Source: Icerya purchasi (taxonomy: Eukaryota; Arthropoda; Insecta; Hemiptera; Monophlebidae). Taken from it: 64,000 nucleotides of DNA. The notes beneath the pieces are model-generated. The model made no database searches. It was not told the origin of the DNA and worked only from the letters and a program-made list of their open reading frames with translations. Position 1 is the first letter of the stretch. Each line of letters begins with the position of its first letter. Positions 1 to 12,060 of this stretch are shown here, piece after piece. The position numbers and the translations under genes were made by a program. Location of the stretch: positions 3,038,001 through 3,102,000 of the forward strand of contig CM077116.1 in assembly GCA_039619475.1 (NCBI GenBank), written 5' to 3'.

Positions 1-404
1 TATACATTTATTATTAATGGCATATAGGTGCTCCTTATACCTTATGTTAACGATTTGTTTGGCCAATGTAGATTTTTTCGCATATTGCGCAAGTAAACAT
101 TTATATACCGGGTTTATTATAATAATAATAGTTATTATTGTTATTATTATTATTATTATTATATGATACTTACGACTTACCGATGTTTGAAATACACATG
201 TGTTTAAATATTATACTGAATATGATAAAATTAAATTCTGTAAGCAGTGGCCAAATAATATTAATATTTATTTCATATTCAAATTGTACTCATAATATTT
301 TTAGCTAATATCTGTTTGGCCATTGCATTGTATTGCATTGTATCGTACCGGCTTTCATGTTTTACGTCCTAGCATTGTTTTTTAGTATATAATATTTTAT
401 TTTA

Positions 405-568
405 TTATGCGTTTTGTAATTGTATCTGGATTTACCATCAATATAGTATCAATCTCATTTGTATAATAATAATCCCGCTGCTCGCGCAGCCATGCGCATT
501 TGTGGAACTTACATTTTTTTGTATTTTTATGTTAATTTAGTAAATACCAATAAATTTGATTTGATTAT
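405..568 (+). repeat. Probable 3' tail of a LINE
   Basis: The segment ends in AATAAATTTGATTTGATT (549-566), the short A/T-rich repeated tail with an overlapping poly(A)-like signal that many insect non-LTR retrotransposons carry instead of a long poly(A). No coding part is visible upstream. The first 400 bases hold only AT-rich, ATT-repeat sequence and no gene. Confidence 0.3.
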
Positions 569-2259
569 ATATATTATTATCGGGACCCATACTTGTCGAA
601 TTCAGTACCCTATTGAAATTATTAAAATTTACTAATTTATTGTATAACTTATTATTAGTTGTAAAGGTTATATGCGATAAGTAAATTTTAGCCTATCAGT
701 ATTTTTAATATTACTATTATTATCGATATTTTTATGTTCATATTTTCGTTTAATTTTGGTAATCATGTTGTTTATTAAGTTAGGATTGTATTGATTATTC
801 GAAGCAAGTTTTAGGGTAGTAATCTCTTTATTAAAATATTGTTTGTGATTTGATCCTTTCAATATTGAATGGTGATGTCAAAAAATTTTATTTCAGTTTT
901 TTACAATGAAAGTATTAATTTAAAAAAAAACAATACGCTGAACACACCCGGGTACCCCCCGTATGAAAACGCATGATTTTAGTGGAATTTCACTGTTGTT
1001 ACATTAATTCACTGTATAAATAATAAATATAAATTATTATTAAATAAACAGTAACAAATTATTATGCTGTATAATTTATTTATTTATACGTGTGTATATT
1101 GCAGAAAGCAGATTATTACTTATTCCACATAATTTTTACATTTTGTTACAGTTATCGCATGTTCATCGCATACTGCCCTTTCACAATTATCCTAACTTTT
1201 TATAGTTTATCTGCGTACTTTTATTGCTCGTTTACAACGCAGATGACACGATTCAGCCACTTTTATCCAGCCTGTTGGGTTTTGCGCAGGTTGAGGCCCA
1301 GCCGGAAACCCATAAAACTTGCTTGTCTAAGATACTCTCTATGCCTAACTTCGATGAGTGATACCGCATAACTTGTCTATTTTGAGATCTATCTTCAACT
1401 AAAGGCATAGCGAGCACTTCATTCGGCTGTATTATAAACAGCTTCTTTTCATGAGTTATTGTTTCGTATCATTTTATTATTCTTGTAATAAATTACGTAC
1501 GAAGCTAGACAAGCTACATTAACAACATTGAAAAAAAAAGAAGGCCAGTGGTCAGCGATTAGTCATCTGGTCTATCGTATCGATCCCAGCCTTATATTTG
1601 TAAAATAAAATCATACCCGGCTTTTTTTCACGTTGTTGGCCACTGCCTTATCTGTGCGCATCGTAGACAATACTATAACAGCTTTACCTTTTTTTTTTTT
1701 GGCTTGTATAAACATGAAGTTATTTTTTCGCGGAATCCAAAGTCGACGAAAATTCCTCTCTTGATTTTGAAGGCGCGAAAGCTTGCGGAGTGTACGATTT
1801 ATTTATTTTTTCAACATGCCAACCATATGGTTAAATTCCACGACGAGACTAGATGTTTAACAAGCGGCAGCAAAGTAAAAAAGTTATCCGTCGAGTAATT
1901 TCTCCCAGAGTCTTTGTACATTATCGCAAGATCTTTCGCGACTCTTTTACCCTGATTTACTTCGTGAACATTCCGTGTTTACCCGTGTACAAAATGCCTT
2001 GTAAAGGGTAGGTGTTCTCGGCGTCACACATTCATCATACTTTTATTTCATTTTTCGTCAGCTTTGATGGAATATACTGCGAGAATTAGGTCAGATCCTC
2101 GTCGATCGTCAGATTTTCGGTGATCGAGAAGGGATGCGACGGATGGCGAATCCCGCGATAGGAGTGACAAAGGGGGATATTGTGAAAGAGCTACGGCATA
2201 AGTTAAGGATCTTTGGACATTCCGTTAGACGGTGGTGGATGGTGATAGGAACTTCACAT
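569..2259. other. AT-rich stretch without a recognisable gene
   Basis: Open frames here are short (under 95 codons) and match no family I know. A 100-bp segment at 1546-1645 begins CAGTGGTCAGC and ends GTTGGCCACTG. These are imperfect inverted ends resembling hAT termini, but its 8-bp flanks do not match. Confidence 0.4.
1546..1645. repeat. Possible 100-bp hAT-like MITE or tRNA-like SINE remnant
   Basis: The ends CAGTGGTCAGC and GTTGGCCACTG form 11-bp inverted repeats with two mismatches. CAGTGG-type ends are typical of hAT elements. The internal GTATCGATCCC also resembles a tRNA B box, so a SINE relic is an alternative. No target duplication is visible (aagaaggc against ccttatct). Confidence 0.22.
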
Positions 2260-3512
2260 CTGTCACATATTAACGGAGCAAGCTTCTGAAATATATATGC
2301 ATGTGTGAGGACGGAATGGCCGATAGGTGAACTGATGGTTTGACTGCATGTAGGTGTGTGATGAATTTTGTTGTCCCTCCCATTTTTTCTGCCATAATTT
2401 CGAAAAAAGTTTTTTGTTTTTTACTCGCTTCCTTGACATCATCAGGTGGAATCTGAATTCATGGTACCGGAAGCATTTTTGATGCCCCTTTGGCGGCATG
2501 ATCGATCGTGAGGTTTCCTGGTATCTTTGCGTGACCACGAACTCACAGGAAGGTTACCCTCGGTTATGAATTATGTAGGATTATATTTATGGAGTCGGTG
2601 GTTTAATTTTTGTTGGATGTTCTGTAAGGCTGCCAGTGAGTCCGTGGCTATTGTTATTGTATGTTGGTTTGATGTAACCGCCTGTTTCAAAGCTAGCAGG
2701 ATGTGCCATACAATTTTGCGGACAGAGCGGAGAATAGCGGCGGAAGCGAAAATATGAGAATAACGTTTTGACCAACTATGACTGCGCAGCCATCAAATTC
2801 TGATGCCCTTGTGCCATCTGGGTAATATAATCTATTTCTTTGCAGAGAAAGTAGTTTATGGACTATAAAGAAGTGAGAGTGCTTTTTTGGCAGCAGCGAA
2901 AAGTCAAGTGAGGCGAGTTTCGCTGTCCATGGTGGAAAGATTTTTGCAGGTTTATTGTCTACGTTGAGGAAGTCTTGAATCGTTGATAATTCGGTGGGAA
3001 GAGATTCGGATGCGTAGAGTAAGATCCATTTTAACTCGAGATCCTAAGAGTCTGGTTTCTGAGGGGCTCTGGATTGATCGTATAACAAGAGCCGGATTTG
3101 CAACGGTGCGTAGCAGCAGATTCTCTGTAACATAATCGTGTCGAAGCGATGGAGGCCACACTCTGAAGCTTTGCAATAGAGGCTAGGTATTAGGGATGTT
3201 CTCAGTACGTCTGTATATAAGCGAAGAGAGGCGTTATGAAGATGGTATCCAGTTTGCTAAGGTCGATCTTGGCTGCTATGGAAAACAGGGGGGCTCCATA
3301 GTGGAATTTCGAGCGGATCTGCAAACGGTAGATCATCATTAATGAAGAACGGTGGGCTCCGTACGATGTGTGCGATAGTTGTTTTTTTTTTTTGCAGATT
3401 TAGGTTTGTTGTACACGATTTAGTTAGTTGAGTTATACGCTTTCTCCAAGTTAATTTGTTGAGTCCTAAATAACGGATACAAGATGAGGGTGAAGTGTTT
3501 AGTAAGAGACGT
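2260..3512 (-). pseudogene. Degraded LINE: RT thumb and RNase H part of a pol-like ORF
   Basis: Several broken minus-strand frames line up with the C-terminal half of an insect non-LTR retrotransposon polyprotein. Around 3440-3490 the translation gives CIRYLGLNKLTWRKRITQL, the usual RT thumb pattern (YLGL...LTWxxHI). Around 2770-2833 it gives YYPDGTRASEFDG, which corresponds to the first RNase H motif (xTDGS). Further frames continue towards 2260 with stops and shifts. No intact RNase H catalytic set or zinc knuckle is visible. The upstream RT core is absent because a Penelope-like fragment starts at 3513. A RNase H domain points to the I/R1/LOA group rather than classical jockey. The copy is old and certainly non-functional. 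Confidence 0.58.
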
Positions 3513-3930
3513 GTGTAATTCAAGTTTGGATGTATCATATTAAGAAAGTTTAAAAATACCAGATAATAATCGCTATAATTATCTTCTAATATACGTAGTA
3601 AGTCATCCGCACACCATGCGTAACTAATGATATTGAATTTTTTAAACTTGTCGTGGATTATGCCATCTTCAGTGTTTTGTAAGAACATTTCCGCTAGAAT
3701 CGGTGACATAGGTGACCCCGTAGGTAAACCATTTTCTTGTGTGTATGCGATATTATTGAATTTAAAATAGTCCCGTGTTATTATTATTTGTAATATATTT
3801 TTTCCAATTTTGTAATATAAATGTCACTATAATTTAATTGCTTCAAAGTATTAATAATAATTTTAATAGTTTCTTTTATAGGTACATATATTAGTGAACA
3901 TATTAGTTATGTCATATGATATTAAACGAT
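3513..3930 (-). pseudogene. Penelope-like element reverse transcriptase fragment
   Basis: On the minus strand, frames carry RT motifs in the Penelope-like order. SYDITNMFTNI (about 3890-3925) matches the motif-A block with its aspartate. ENGLPTGSPMSPILAEMF (about 3690-3735) is the characteristic GLPxGSPxSPxLA motif B. CADDLLRILE (about 3590-3620) sits where the YVDD motif C is expected. Next comes FLNMIHPNLNYT, the usual FLNxxHPxIxFT stretch. There are stops near 3840, and motif C reads CADD rather than YVDD. Neither the GIY-YIG endonuclease domain nor the N-terminal region is seen. Penelope-like elements are eukaryotic retroelements distinct from LINEs. The fragment is fused in frame to LINE sequence at about 3513. 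Confidence 0.75.
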
Positions 3931-4035
3931 TATTTTTTTTTAAATAATAAGTTGCGGGTCCCACAAGGCATATACCCGTCTGTAGGTGCCCAACACTATT
4001 ATCGTTTATTCATAAATATAGTTACACAGAATCAA

Positions 4036-4203
4036 AAAAGCAATGTAATTAACAGAAATTATCATTTATAAATGTTAAAATATTAAAACATTGTAGTAGC
4101 AACGTGTTTCGTAATAAAAAGCTACACATTCATCATGTAACGAATAATTATTTTAATATTTTAACATTTATAAATAACAATTTCTGTTAATCGCGTTACT
4201 TTT
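4036..4203. repeat. Foldback repeat with ~53-bp arms
   Basis: Positions 4036-4088 are the near-perfect reverse complement of 4151-4203; the shared core is ATTTATAAATGTTAAAATAT. The spacer is 62 bp. Single-strand DNA or RNA from this stretch would form a long hairpin. It looks like a small foldback or MITE-type element and has no coding capacity. Confidence 0.8.
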
Positions 4204-6798
4204 CGTTTTATTATACATGAATACAGAAATGGTTGATAATCGATTTACCTTGCATTTACATCGAATCTTTTTAGGATTACAGGTATTTCAAATAGCGCAG
4301 TTAAATGATTATAACAAAAAATATCCCAGTAATAATGTTTTCGTCTCTTTTTACTCGTATAATCTTTACGGTCATTATTTTTTAAGAAAATAGGTGACTG
4401 GTTATAAAGCTGGGGGAGGCCGTATAAGATGCCTGAATTCTAGAACGATATTTTATGTAGTACCATAGAGCTATTTCTATACAACTCTTGGTCCTGTTGC
4501 CCTCTTTAAATAGGAATGTGAACTCAGATTTATTCTTAAGCAAAAACAATAATATTTGAATTTTGATATAATTTACTAATATCTGGAAAATTAAACTCTA
4601 GTAGTATCTACTGCTTTTACTATTCAATCTTAATAAGTGCTGTAACATTTCCACAGTGCATTAATTCATAAGTTAAGACAGGTTAGTAGGAAGGAGTTGG
4701 TATAATCAGTATAAATCGTTCCCCTTAGAAATATTGCTTGAATAGTAAAAAATGTAATTTAACTTTCTAAATTTTGTCTCTAAATAGTTTATGTGCTTAT
4801 CGCGTATTTATTTCCAATCCATACTTAATCCCAAATATTTAGCTAGGTATAATTTCATTACTTTGTAAATAAATTCTAATGCAATCTCCGTTTTATACTG
4901 TGATATATGGGACTACATATCATTATTTTTGTTTTCTCAAAGTTAACAGTCAGTCGGGGTTACTTTTAGATCAGTCCAGCAAGATATTAACATTATTCTG
5001 AGCTAACCGGTTTAAAATATGGCAATATCGGAACTAGTGATAGGCAAAACTTTCTCCCGTTGTATTTAAATAATAACAATAATAATAATAGCGGATAAAA
5101 ACAAATAAACAGTCTGTCACGGTGGAGCAGAGTCTTTGAAGCACTGTTAAATTTCAACAGCGCAGATTTTATTAAAATTGACGGTGATCGGAAATAAGGA
5201 AAAAGAAGCCCCGCTCAAGTAAAAATGATTGACGGCTACATTGAGGGGAGTTTTTTGAAAAAGGAAAAGAATAAAACCGTCCGGAAAGTAAAAGGAGAAT
5301 GAATGAACGGCTAAGAACATAAAACTCGCAGCAGGCGCTAGTTTCAATAATAGAGTAGAAAAATTTTGTACACAGGGAAGTTAATATTGGACGGATGTGA
5401 TGCGCGAAAAGATTGCTTAGCGGAGAACACACGCTGATAAGGAAGCTCTGATAAGAAGCATGGCAGAGCATAGAGTTGGCGCATATTAAAACAGAACCGA
5501 GTATAATAGTAATGAAGCCGAGAAGTGCGGTACTAGAAGACGGTGTACGGGGGTAAGGGTAGAGACGGCGGTACGATTGATGAGTTCCATAGGGAACAAT
5601 TTTTGGAGGTTCAATTTTTATGCATTTTGTAATTTCATATCCACACGATACGTTGCCCGCTTCGCTTACTCATATTCGCTTCGATACGGTTACCTGGTGG
5701 GCGCGATGTGCACTGGCACGTAGCGGCCGTCTTCGCAGGCCTACAGCTCGACGTGTCACCTTGTTCGGCGGCTTGCAGAACGGTAAAAGGCGACATTCAT
5801 CAAGAGCGCATTCTATCTAAATATGGGGAGTCTAGTGATTTACGAGAGCTTTTGTGTAAGTGCTATCTCTGGAAGCCAATTTACTCTGTTCTCGTTCCGC
5901 TTTTGAAAGATTTTTTTTTTTATTCCTTTCTTTCTGCCCCTCTTTTCTTCCTTCCTTTTTATTATCATCTCCGGTACGGCTGTACAGAAAAATGTAATTG
6001 CATTATCTTCCTGTTTTACATTCATTTTTTCTACTTTTTATTATTATTTATCTACGCCGGCTGCGCGATGGCTCGCGTCAAAAGCTCTACCCGCAGAAGA
6101 TGGTGCTCCGGCTGCTCCCGGATTTAGCGGAAAATTACACCGCAACATTACCGCATTTAGAACGAATTATACATTATATTAAGGTGTATACCATTTCGAG
6201 TGAGCAGTGTAGCCGTCTTAATGTGAAATTCACGCGCGTCACCTTTAAATGTTATTACTACGCCTTTTTCCGCGATATCTCCGCATCGTCGTACATATTT
6301 CCGTCGTTATCTCTCATTATATCGCCGGTTCTTTATTGTACCCCCTTTCGCTTTTTTACTTTATCGCAAATTTAGAAAGTTAACGTTTCCGAATATTGAT
6401 CTAACGGTCACTTTAGATCAATCTAACACGCTTAGGGAAACGCCGTGCAGTGCTTTCGTACCCGATGCAACTAATCCGGTTTATTTAAAATCCAGCGGTG
6501 TGAACAGTTTAAGGTGAAGAAAGATCAGACAGGGCTATTTTCCATTTTTGATTATCCATGTACGAATCCGTTTGAGAATACAAGCCGTAGGTGGACAGCG
6601 CACACATAAGAGGAGAGTATTGAATGGTTGGGTCGACACATATAACATAAAATACATTCAAAAGTTGTAGCGGCAAAATTTCATTTACGCGTCTAGAATT
6701 CCCGGCGAGAATAAAAGTCTGAAGCTAAACCAATCTAGGTGTTTTTGGGTGAATTAAAAAGTTTGAATAATATTACATATGCTTATGCTTATATGCGG
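4204..6798. other. No gene recognised
   Basis: This is mostly AT-rich single-copy-looking sequence. A more GC- and CpG-containing block at about 5520-5830 and 6050-6130 carries open frames of 139 and 125 codons, but their translations are low in conserved-looking motifs and match no family I recognise. I treat them as chance frames. Confidence 0.45.
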
Positions 6799-7248
6799 GT
6801 ATATATATATATATATATTAATTACAACGTAATTCTTAGGCTACCCCCCCATTCGAAAAAATGTCCCAAAAAAATGTCCCAAAAAAATATCCCAGAAAAA
6901 TGTCCCAATTTTATGTAACGCTAAATGTCCCAAAAAAATGTCCCAATTTTATGTAACGTTTGTTATATTTTGTAGGATTTTCGTTATTGTTATTTAAAAA
7001 ATGTCACAATATTATGTAATGAAATATGTAACGAAAAATGTAACGAAAAAATGTCTTAATTTTATATAACGGAAGGTAAATGTTAGAATAGGATTTTTGT
7101 GGTTATGTTATTTTTTGTGTGTGTTGATGCCAGTAAGAATTACGTTGTAAATTTTGATCATTTTATACAAAGTATAGAAGAGAAAGAGACAGGAATGAAA
7201 GCAGGAGGGGTCAAGGGGCACAGCCCCTTGCGAGGCCAAAGTGGCCGA

Positions 7249-7280
<32 letters not shown>

Positions 7281-7281
7281 A
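6799..7281 (+). repeat. Hairpin-bearing interspersed repeat, copy 1
   Basis: Copy 1 of a family found four times here, the others being inverted at 27009, 36140 and 48713. It starts in a TA microsatellite, then ATTACAACGTAATTCTTAGG, then a block of imperfect AATGTCCCAA and TATGTAACG units. Next comes the inverted partner TAAGAATTACGTTGTAA (about 7133-7149), then a conserved 100-bp tail. The tail contains CAAGGGGCACAGCCCCTTG, an 8-bp perfect stem with a 3-nt loop, and a second hairpin GGCCAAAGTGGCC, and it runs into a (TA)n tract. It looks like a short non-autonomous transposon that inserts in TA repeats. The 60-codon frame inside it is not a gene. Confidence 0.85.
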
Positions 7282-8860
7282 TGGCGTCAATCTTACGCCG
7301 GGAGTAATATGACAAAATCATTATGAAAGTTGGGTTTTAAAATAAATATACAATAAAAATCGAAGTATAATTGAAATGAAAACTGCCTTTACTTTTTTTT
7401 TTTATGAAAAAGATAAGAATGCCCAGCAACTCTTCAATAATAATTATAAAAGAATTCTTATCATGGGGTCCAGGAGTCTACTCCTTATGAAGGTCCGAAA
7501 GACAGAGCTCGTGTGTGTATATACATGTATAACTTGGTTCTATACATTTCGCCGGGATTTGAGCTGTCGGGCGATAGTTTTCTGTTATTCCAGTAGAAGA
7601 GAGTCGGTTTCATTTGATCGTGTTATATTTTTTGCAAAATGAAGTAAATGTCCTATAAGTGTGATAAAACAAAGGTTACAGATTAAATGTTACCGATTTC
7701 GTTGCAGGATGTGTTTAGTGCGAAACGTTACAGATTAGACGTTATTATAGGATTTTCATGTTAGGTTCGAAAAGAAGAAACGTTATTAACCTAGCGTGAT
7801 TATTCGATAAATGAATTCGGGATCGGCTGATAATCTTGAAATTCACGATCTTATTAACATTAAAATCTAGTAAATGACTATGTAGTCAGTTTTAGATGTG
7901 AGGAAAAAAAAAAAATTCGCGGCGTAAAAAGACAGTGTCATTGCTTATGCGCGGACAGTAAAATTGCACAATTCACGAAATCAGCAAAAAATTATGTTTT
8001 TCGTGAATTACTATTGCACAAATTCGTGAATAGTGTAGAATTTTAAGCAATCACGAAATGTTTCGTACTAGTTTTTGATAATTTTATGAACCGTGTGGAG
8101 AGCATCATTATATTTGTATTTGGTATGCAAAAGAAATTTTGAATGTTGACATTTTTATAAAATGAAAATACTCTTTTAAAGCAGACGTCATTTAAATATT
8201 TTACGCTTACAAAATATATTAAGGCGAATCATCTGGAATATATGTAAATAATTATTTGCGGAATACAACTTTACTGCGGAAATAAAACTGGAGTGGTATA
8301 TATTTCCCTACGTCGTTGGATGATGCATCTACATTTGAAAAGAATAACCCTCAATCATCCGTGAATGTCTATGGTTTGGATGTAATTGTTTTTGTTATAT
8401 TCATGTATTGTGTGTACAGCTCATGTTAATTTTGTACTAATTCTACTTGTTATGTCTATCTAAGCAATAAAAATCAAACACAAAATTATTTTAGTTACGT
8501 GAACACTGTGTAATATATGTGAAACTCGAGGAGCCACTATTATGGTCATTTCATGAACAATTTGAAATACTACATAATTAACTAATTGTACAACAGCGTT
8601 ATATAATGAAACATACAATTCAAATCGAATACGAGAATAATGATACAATTTACGAAATAAGCCAAAATCAGTGTACAGATTTCACGAATTATACAAGAAT
8701 GTTATATATAATTCACGAAATATCTAGTAATATTCCGGTCTTTTTAGCTTGCCGCTACTTATAGATAAAAAGAATTGATAAAAATCAGTGTGAAAGTGAG
8801 AACAGTAAACTGATTAATCCTCTTAAGTTTTACATATTATAAGGTTGTTCCTTCTCTCAA
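7282..8860. other. No gene recognised
   Basis: AT-rich sequence. At about 7960-8060 and 8640-8740 there are several imperfect repeats of 'attcacgaaat', which suggests a decayed simple or foldback repeat. The stretch around 8440-8475 ends 'gcaataaaaatcaaac' and could be another LINE 3' tail. Confidence 0.4.
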
Positions 8861-8869
8861 AATTTTGAA

Positions 8870-10700
8870 TACGTCAACGTGGATATGGCCCAAGAACCAA
8901 GCAAAAGGAAGAACTCTTAGAGCTTTATGCGATCAGCGGTAGCTGATAAAGACGAATCAAGCACTTGGAAGATGGCAGAAAGAGAAAGAAAGAAAAGAAT
9001 GAACGAAGCGGAAATAATACTGTTTTTTGATGCAAGAGAGGAGTAGAAGTTTGTTGTATTGAAGGCGATGGGCATTTAGATATTATGTGATCGCGGTCAC
9101 ATACAAATTGGCCGCTGAAAGGATCTAAAATATGGAGACAGCCCGAGAGAAAAATGCTGAAAAGCGACGAAGGGAGGAACTGTGCTCGAAGAGTAAATAT
9201 ATTGTAAAGAGATATTAGAATGATGTATAGAAGGGAAGTTAAAAAACCAGCGACGGAGAGGAAGAGAAAGTTGGATAGACAAGTAAAAGGAATCCAAGTT
9301 AGAGGAAGGAGTAAGAGTTAAGTCATACTTTGGAATGAACAACTGTAGACAGAAGAGTAATATTGGTGATTAGCAAAGGAACCTGCCGGAAGAAGAGAAT
9401 AAGCGAGCTAATCAATCAACTAATTCATCTCCTTCGATTTTGCGCCGATCGGAAATCCATAATTAATGTGGATTAAACGAGAAAGGAAGAGATCACGTAA
9501 ATAGAAGAAGTATTACGTAATGGGTAAAGTGAGAGGAACTAGACGATATAGGCTGCAACACGCTTTTTTGAGAATCTGTCAGAATAAGAATTTGTAAGAA
9601 ACAAATGAAGATCTGATACGGAGAAAAGCACGCAAGATATCAGTAGATCGACACTGAAGATTGAATAGAACAAGGAAAGTTTAAAAGGCTTGCAGTAATT
9701 GGAGAAGGACAAAAAAAAAACCTAACTTCATTAGATTCTCTGAAGCCATTATTAAAGATAAAAAGCGGTTAGAGAAGCGAGAGTTTAGATTCCGTAAAAA
9801 TTCCTATCTAACGACATGGTGTAGAATAGGTTTAGGAAGAACAGAAGTCGTTACACAGAACTGTATATTATAAGTTAGACTCAAGAGAGGGCGATAAGTG
9901 TATATACCAGCTGGCTAATGCACGTGCTAAAAACACACAAGACATTGAGAATTATATTTTCATAAAAGATACAACAGGAAAAAAAAAAGAAGGTAACAGT
10001 TTTAATGAATAGATGTTGAACAGGATTGGCCTAAGACAAAAGTCCGAGATAATCCGCGAAAGACTAGTCTGGTTAATGATAAGGAAAGAAAGAAGGTTGA
10101 AATATTAAAACAAAGCGTAAAATCATATAGGGTAGAGAGGCGGATAATGTTAAAAGTATAAATTACATCAACAAAGGGGGCGATAAGGAATTTTTTTATT
10201 AATAAATGGTATATTTACATGTGACGAAAGTGAACTGGTACAATAGGGAAGACCGCGCTTAGGCCGAAAACCAAATATATTATTTAGCAGGTTGTTCGGT
10301 TTACGCTACCAAACTAGACATTTGTTGATTAAACTTTCAAAAAGTTTCTAACGCTGGAAGCAAGACAGGTTGAGCGGAATGAGGAAAAGTTAGGTTTTGG
10401 GATCAGGAATGAAAGTATTTCAAGTGGAAGGAGTAAAACGGAAAAAAGAATTGCACACATTTAAGAGGAAGTAAACAGTTGGAAAGACTTCTTAGAATAT
10501 TCCGTCTATTTCAGGAGAGGAATTATGGGAGTTGCACAAGGTTGTTTCAATGTAAGTAAAAGGAAAGAACAAAAAATGTTAGAAGATGAAGGAAGACGGG
10601 AAATGGCAGGATTTTTGTTAGCTGGGGACGTAACTAGTAGTCGATGAGAGTTATCAAGTTGAACTAATCTATTGGGAGAAAGAATAGTGTATATTTTTAT
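8870..10700 (-). pseudogene. Degenerate LINE, RT through C-terminal part
   Basis: The plus strand is strikingly purine-rich here, and the minus strand reads as a heavily mutated LINE polyprotein. At about 10250-10400 the translation gives LETFESLINKCLVW and then NNLLNNIFGFRPKRG. These correspond to the RT finger blocks usually read as LxKxFExLIxxRL and LLxxxQFGFRxxRS. Around 10010-10070 PILFNIYSLKL corresponds to the QGSxLSPxLFNxY block. From 9420 down to 8870 the sequence is homologous to the C-terminal fragments at 14713 and 19344: the same ordered blocks, visible also as shared nucleotide words such as 'aaaaggaatcc'. Every domain is full of stops and shifts. Confidence 0.55.
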
Positions 10701-11599
10701 TAATGGATATGCCGTTTCGGCTAGATTAATGAATCATACCAAAAATTGTCGCTGAATTTTAGGGTGATGTAAGATAAATTAATGTTGCACGGACGCGATG
10801 AAATGTTAACGGCATATTGTGGTCGGAGTGTAATTAAGCAGCGGGTATCCTCTTAACGGTAAAAGAAAAAAAAAAAACGCACTCGAATAATTTTTTTTTT
10901 TTTTTTTACTTTTATTTATTCAATTATTTATTTATTTATTTATAAATAAATAAATACGGGCACGGTGATATTTAAACCTGGCCGTATCGGGTGGGAAACG
11001 TGCTGCCTTTAACGACATTTTTGCAACCACGCGCCCGGTACTCTTGATGAACTCTACTAATCAGTACGCATATAATGATTTTTTCCCCGGAAATTTTCGA
11101 GGCTTGTTGAGGAGAAATCGAAATATGGTAAACATTTAAAAAAAAAAGAAAATATTTTTTGAACTCCTTTGAAGGCAAAATACTCTTTTTAATCTAGAGC
11201 AAACAGAATGTACGGAAATTTAAAATCACGATACCGTATCTACATGCGGTAATGTAATTGTATAGACTATCAGCTATGACCTTATTGGGTAGTTGTATTT
11301 TTGATATTTTAGTTTGAGGGGTTGATGATTAATATTTGTGAGAATAATGAAAACTATGTTTTTTATAGAGACCAAATTTGTATCGAAAGAAGTTAATATA
11401 AGAGTGTAAAAATTTTTTAACTTTTTTTTTTTAAAGAAATAATTTATCGAAGACTTTGATTAAAAATTGTTTAAACAGCGATCGAAATAATGGCGAAGCG
11501 ATTTTTCCCTCGCTATTATTTAATCAGGCGCAGGGAACTAAACACTTACTTTCAAATGTACCAGCGGTGGGGTTCTTAATATAACTCGAGAAGGATCCG
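10701..11599. other. No gene recognised
   Basis: AT-rich, with homopolymers (A12 near 10866, T18 near 10890) and a palindromic run of TTTA/TAAA units at 10910-10955. The 68-codon minus frame at 10972-11178 matches nothing I know. Confidence 0.45.
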
Positions 11600-12060
11600 G
11601 CGAGCTGTAAGGCGCCGTGTTTATTGTTTCGTTAGTAAAATGAAGTGCATTCGGAAACAAGATCGGTTCTGCGAGAGGCAAGACGAATGCTGGCTTACTG
11701 TGAGGCTATGCGGCGGATGGATTAGACGAGTCTCGCGAGACTTCCACATCCACGAACGATCTCACCATTTCGTAAAACAAATTCGAGAACTTATGGAGCG
11801 AACTGTTCCGCGGAGAACGAACTGCAAGCAGCTCGGAACGACCAGCGATCGACTATCTATCGCTGGTCTCTGTTTACCGAGTCGATTCCCGTTTGCAGCT
11901 AACTCATCAACTGATGGTCCCTACGGACACACTGGTCGCAGCCGGCGAAGCAACTTACCGACGTTTACCGTCATTTCGCGCCAACTGCTCTAACGAAATA
12001 ACGCAGTCTGTCTGCAGTTGAGCACGCTGCTTGCTGCCGAAATTTTTAACTTTTATTACA
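11600..12060. other. Unassigned CpG-containing block with a 117-codon frame
   Basis: This stretch is visibly more complex and GC-richer than its surroundings. It holds an ATG-initiated plus-strand frame at 11640-11993 whose product is Arg/Ser-rich with no motif I recognise. A perfect hairpin lies at 11840-11868 (GACCAGCGAT, 9-nt loop, ATCGCTGGTC). It could be an untranslated or first exon, a promoter region or a decayed repeat; nothing seen separates these. Confidence 0.3.

Noticed and set aside
5708..6127. 139-codon plus frame
   Set aside because: It crosses a T-rich stretch, gives a low-complexity hydrophobic product, and matches no domain I recognise.
6841..7281. Repeat units considered as a CRISPR-like array
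   Set aside because: The units are short, degenerate and contiguous without unique spacers, and the source is eukaryotic.
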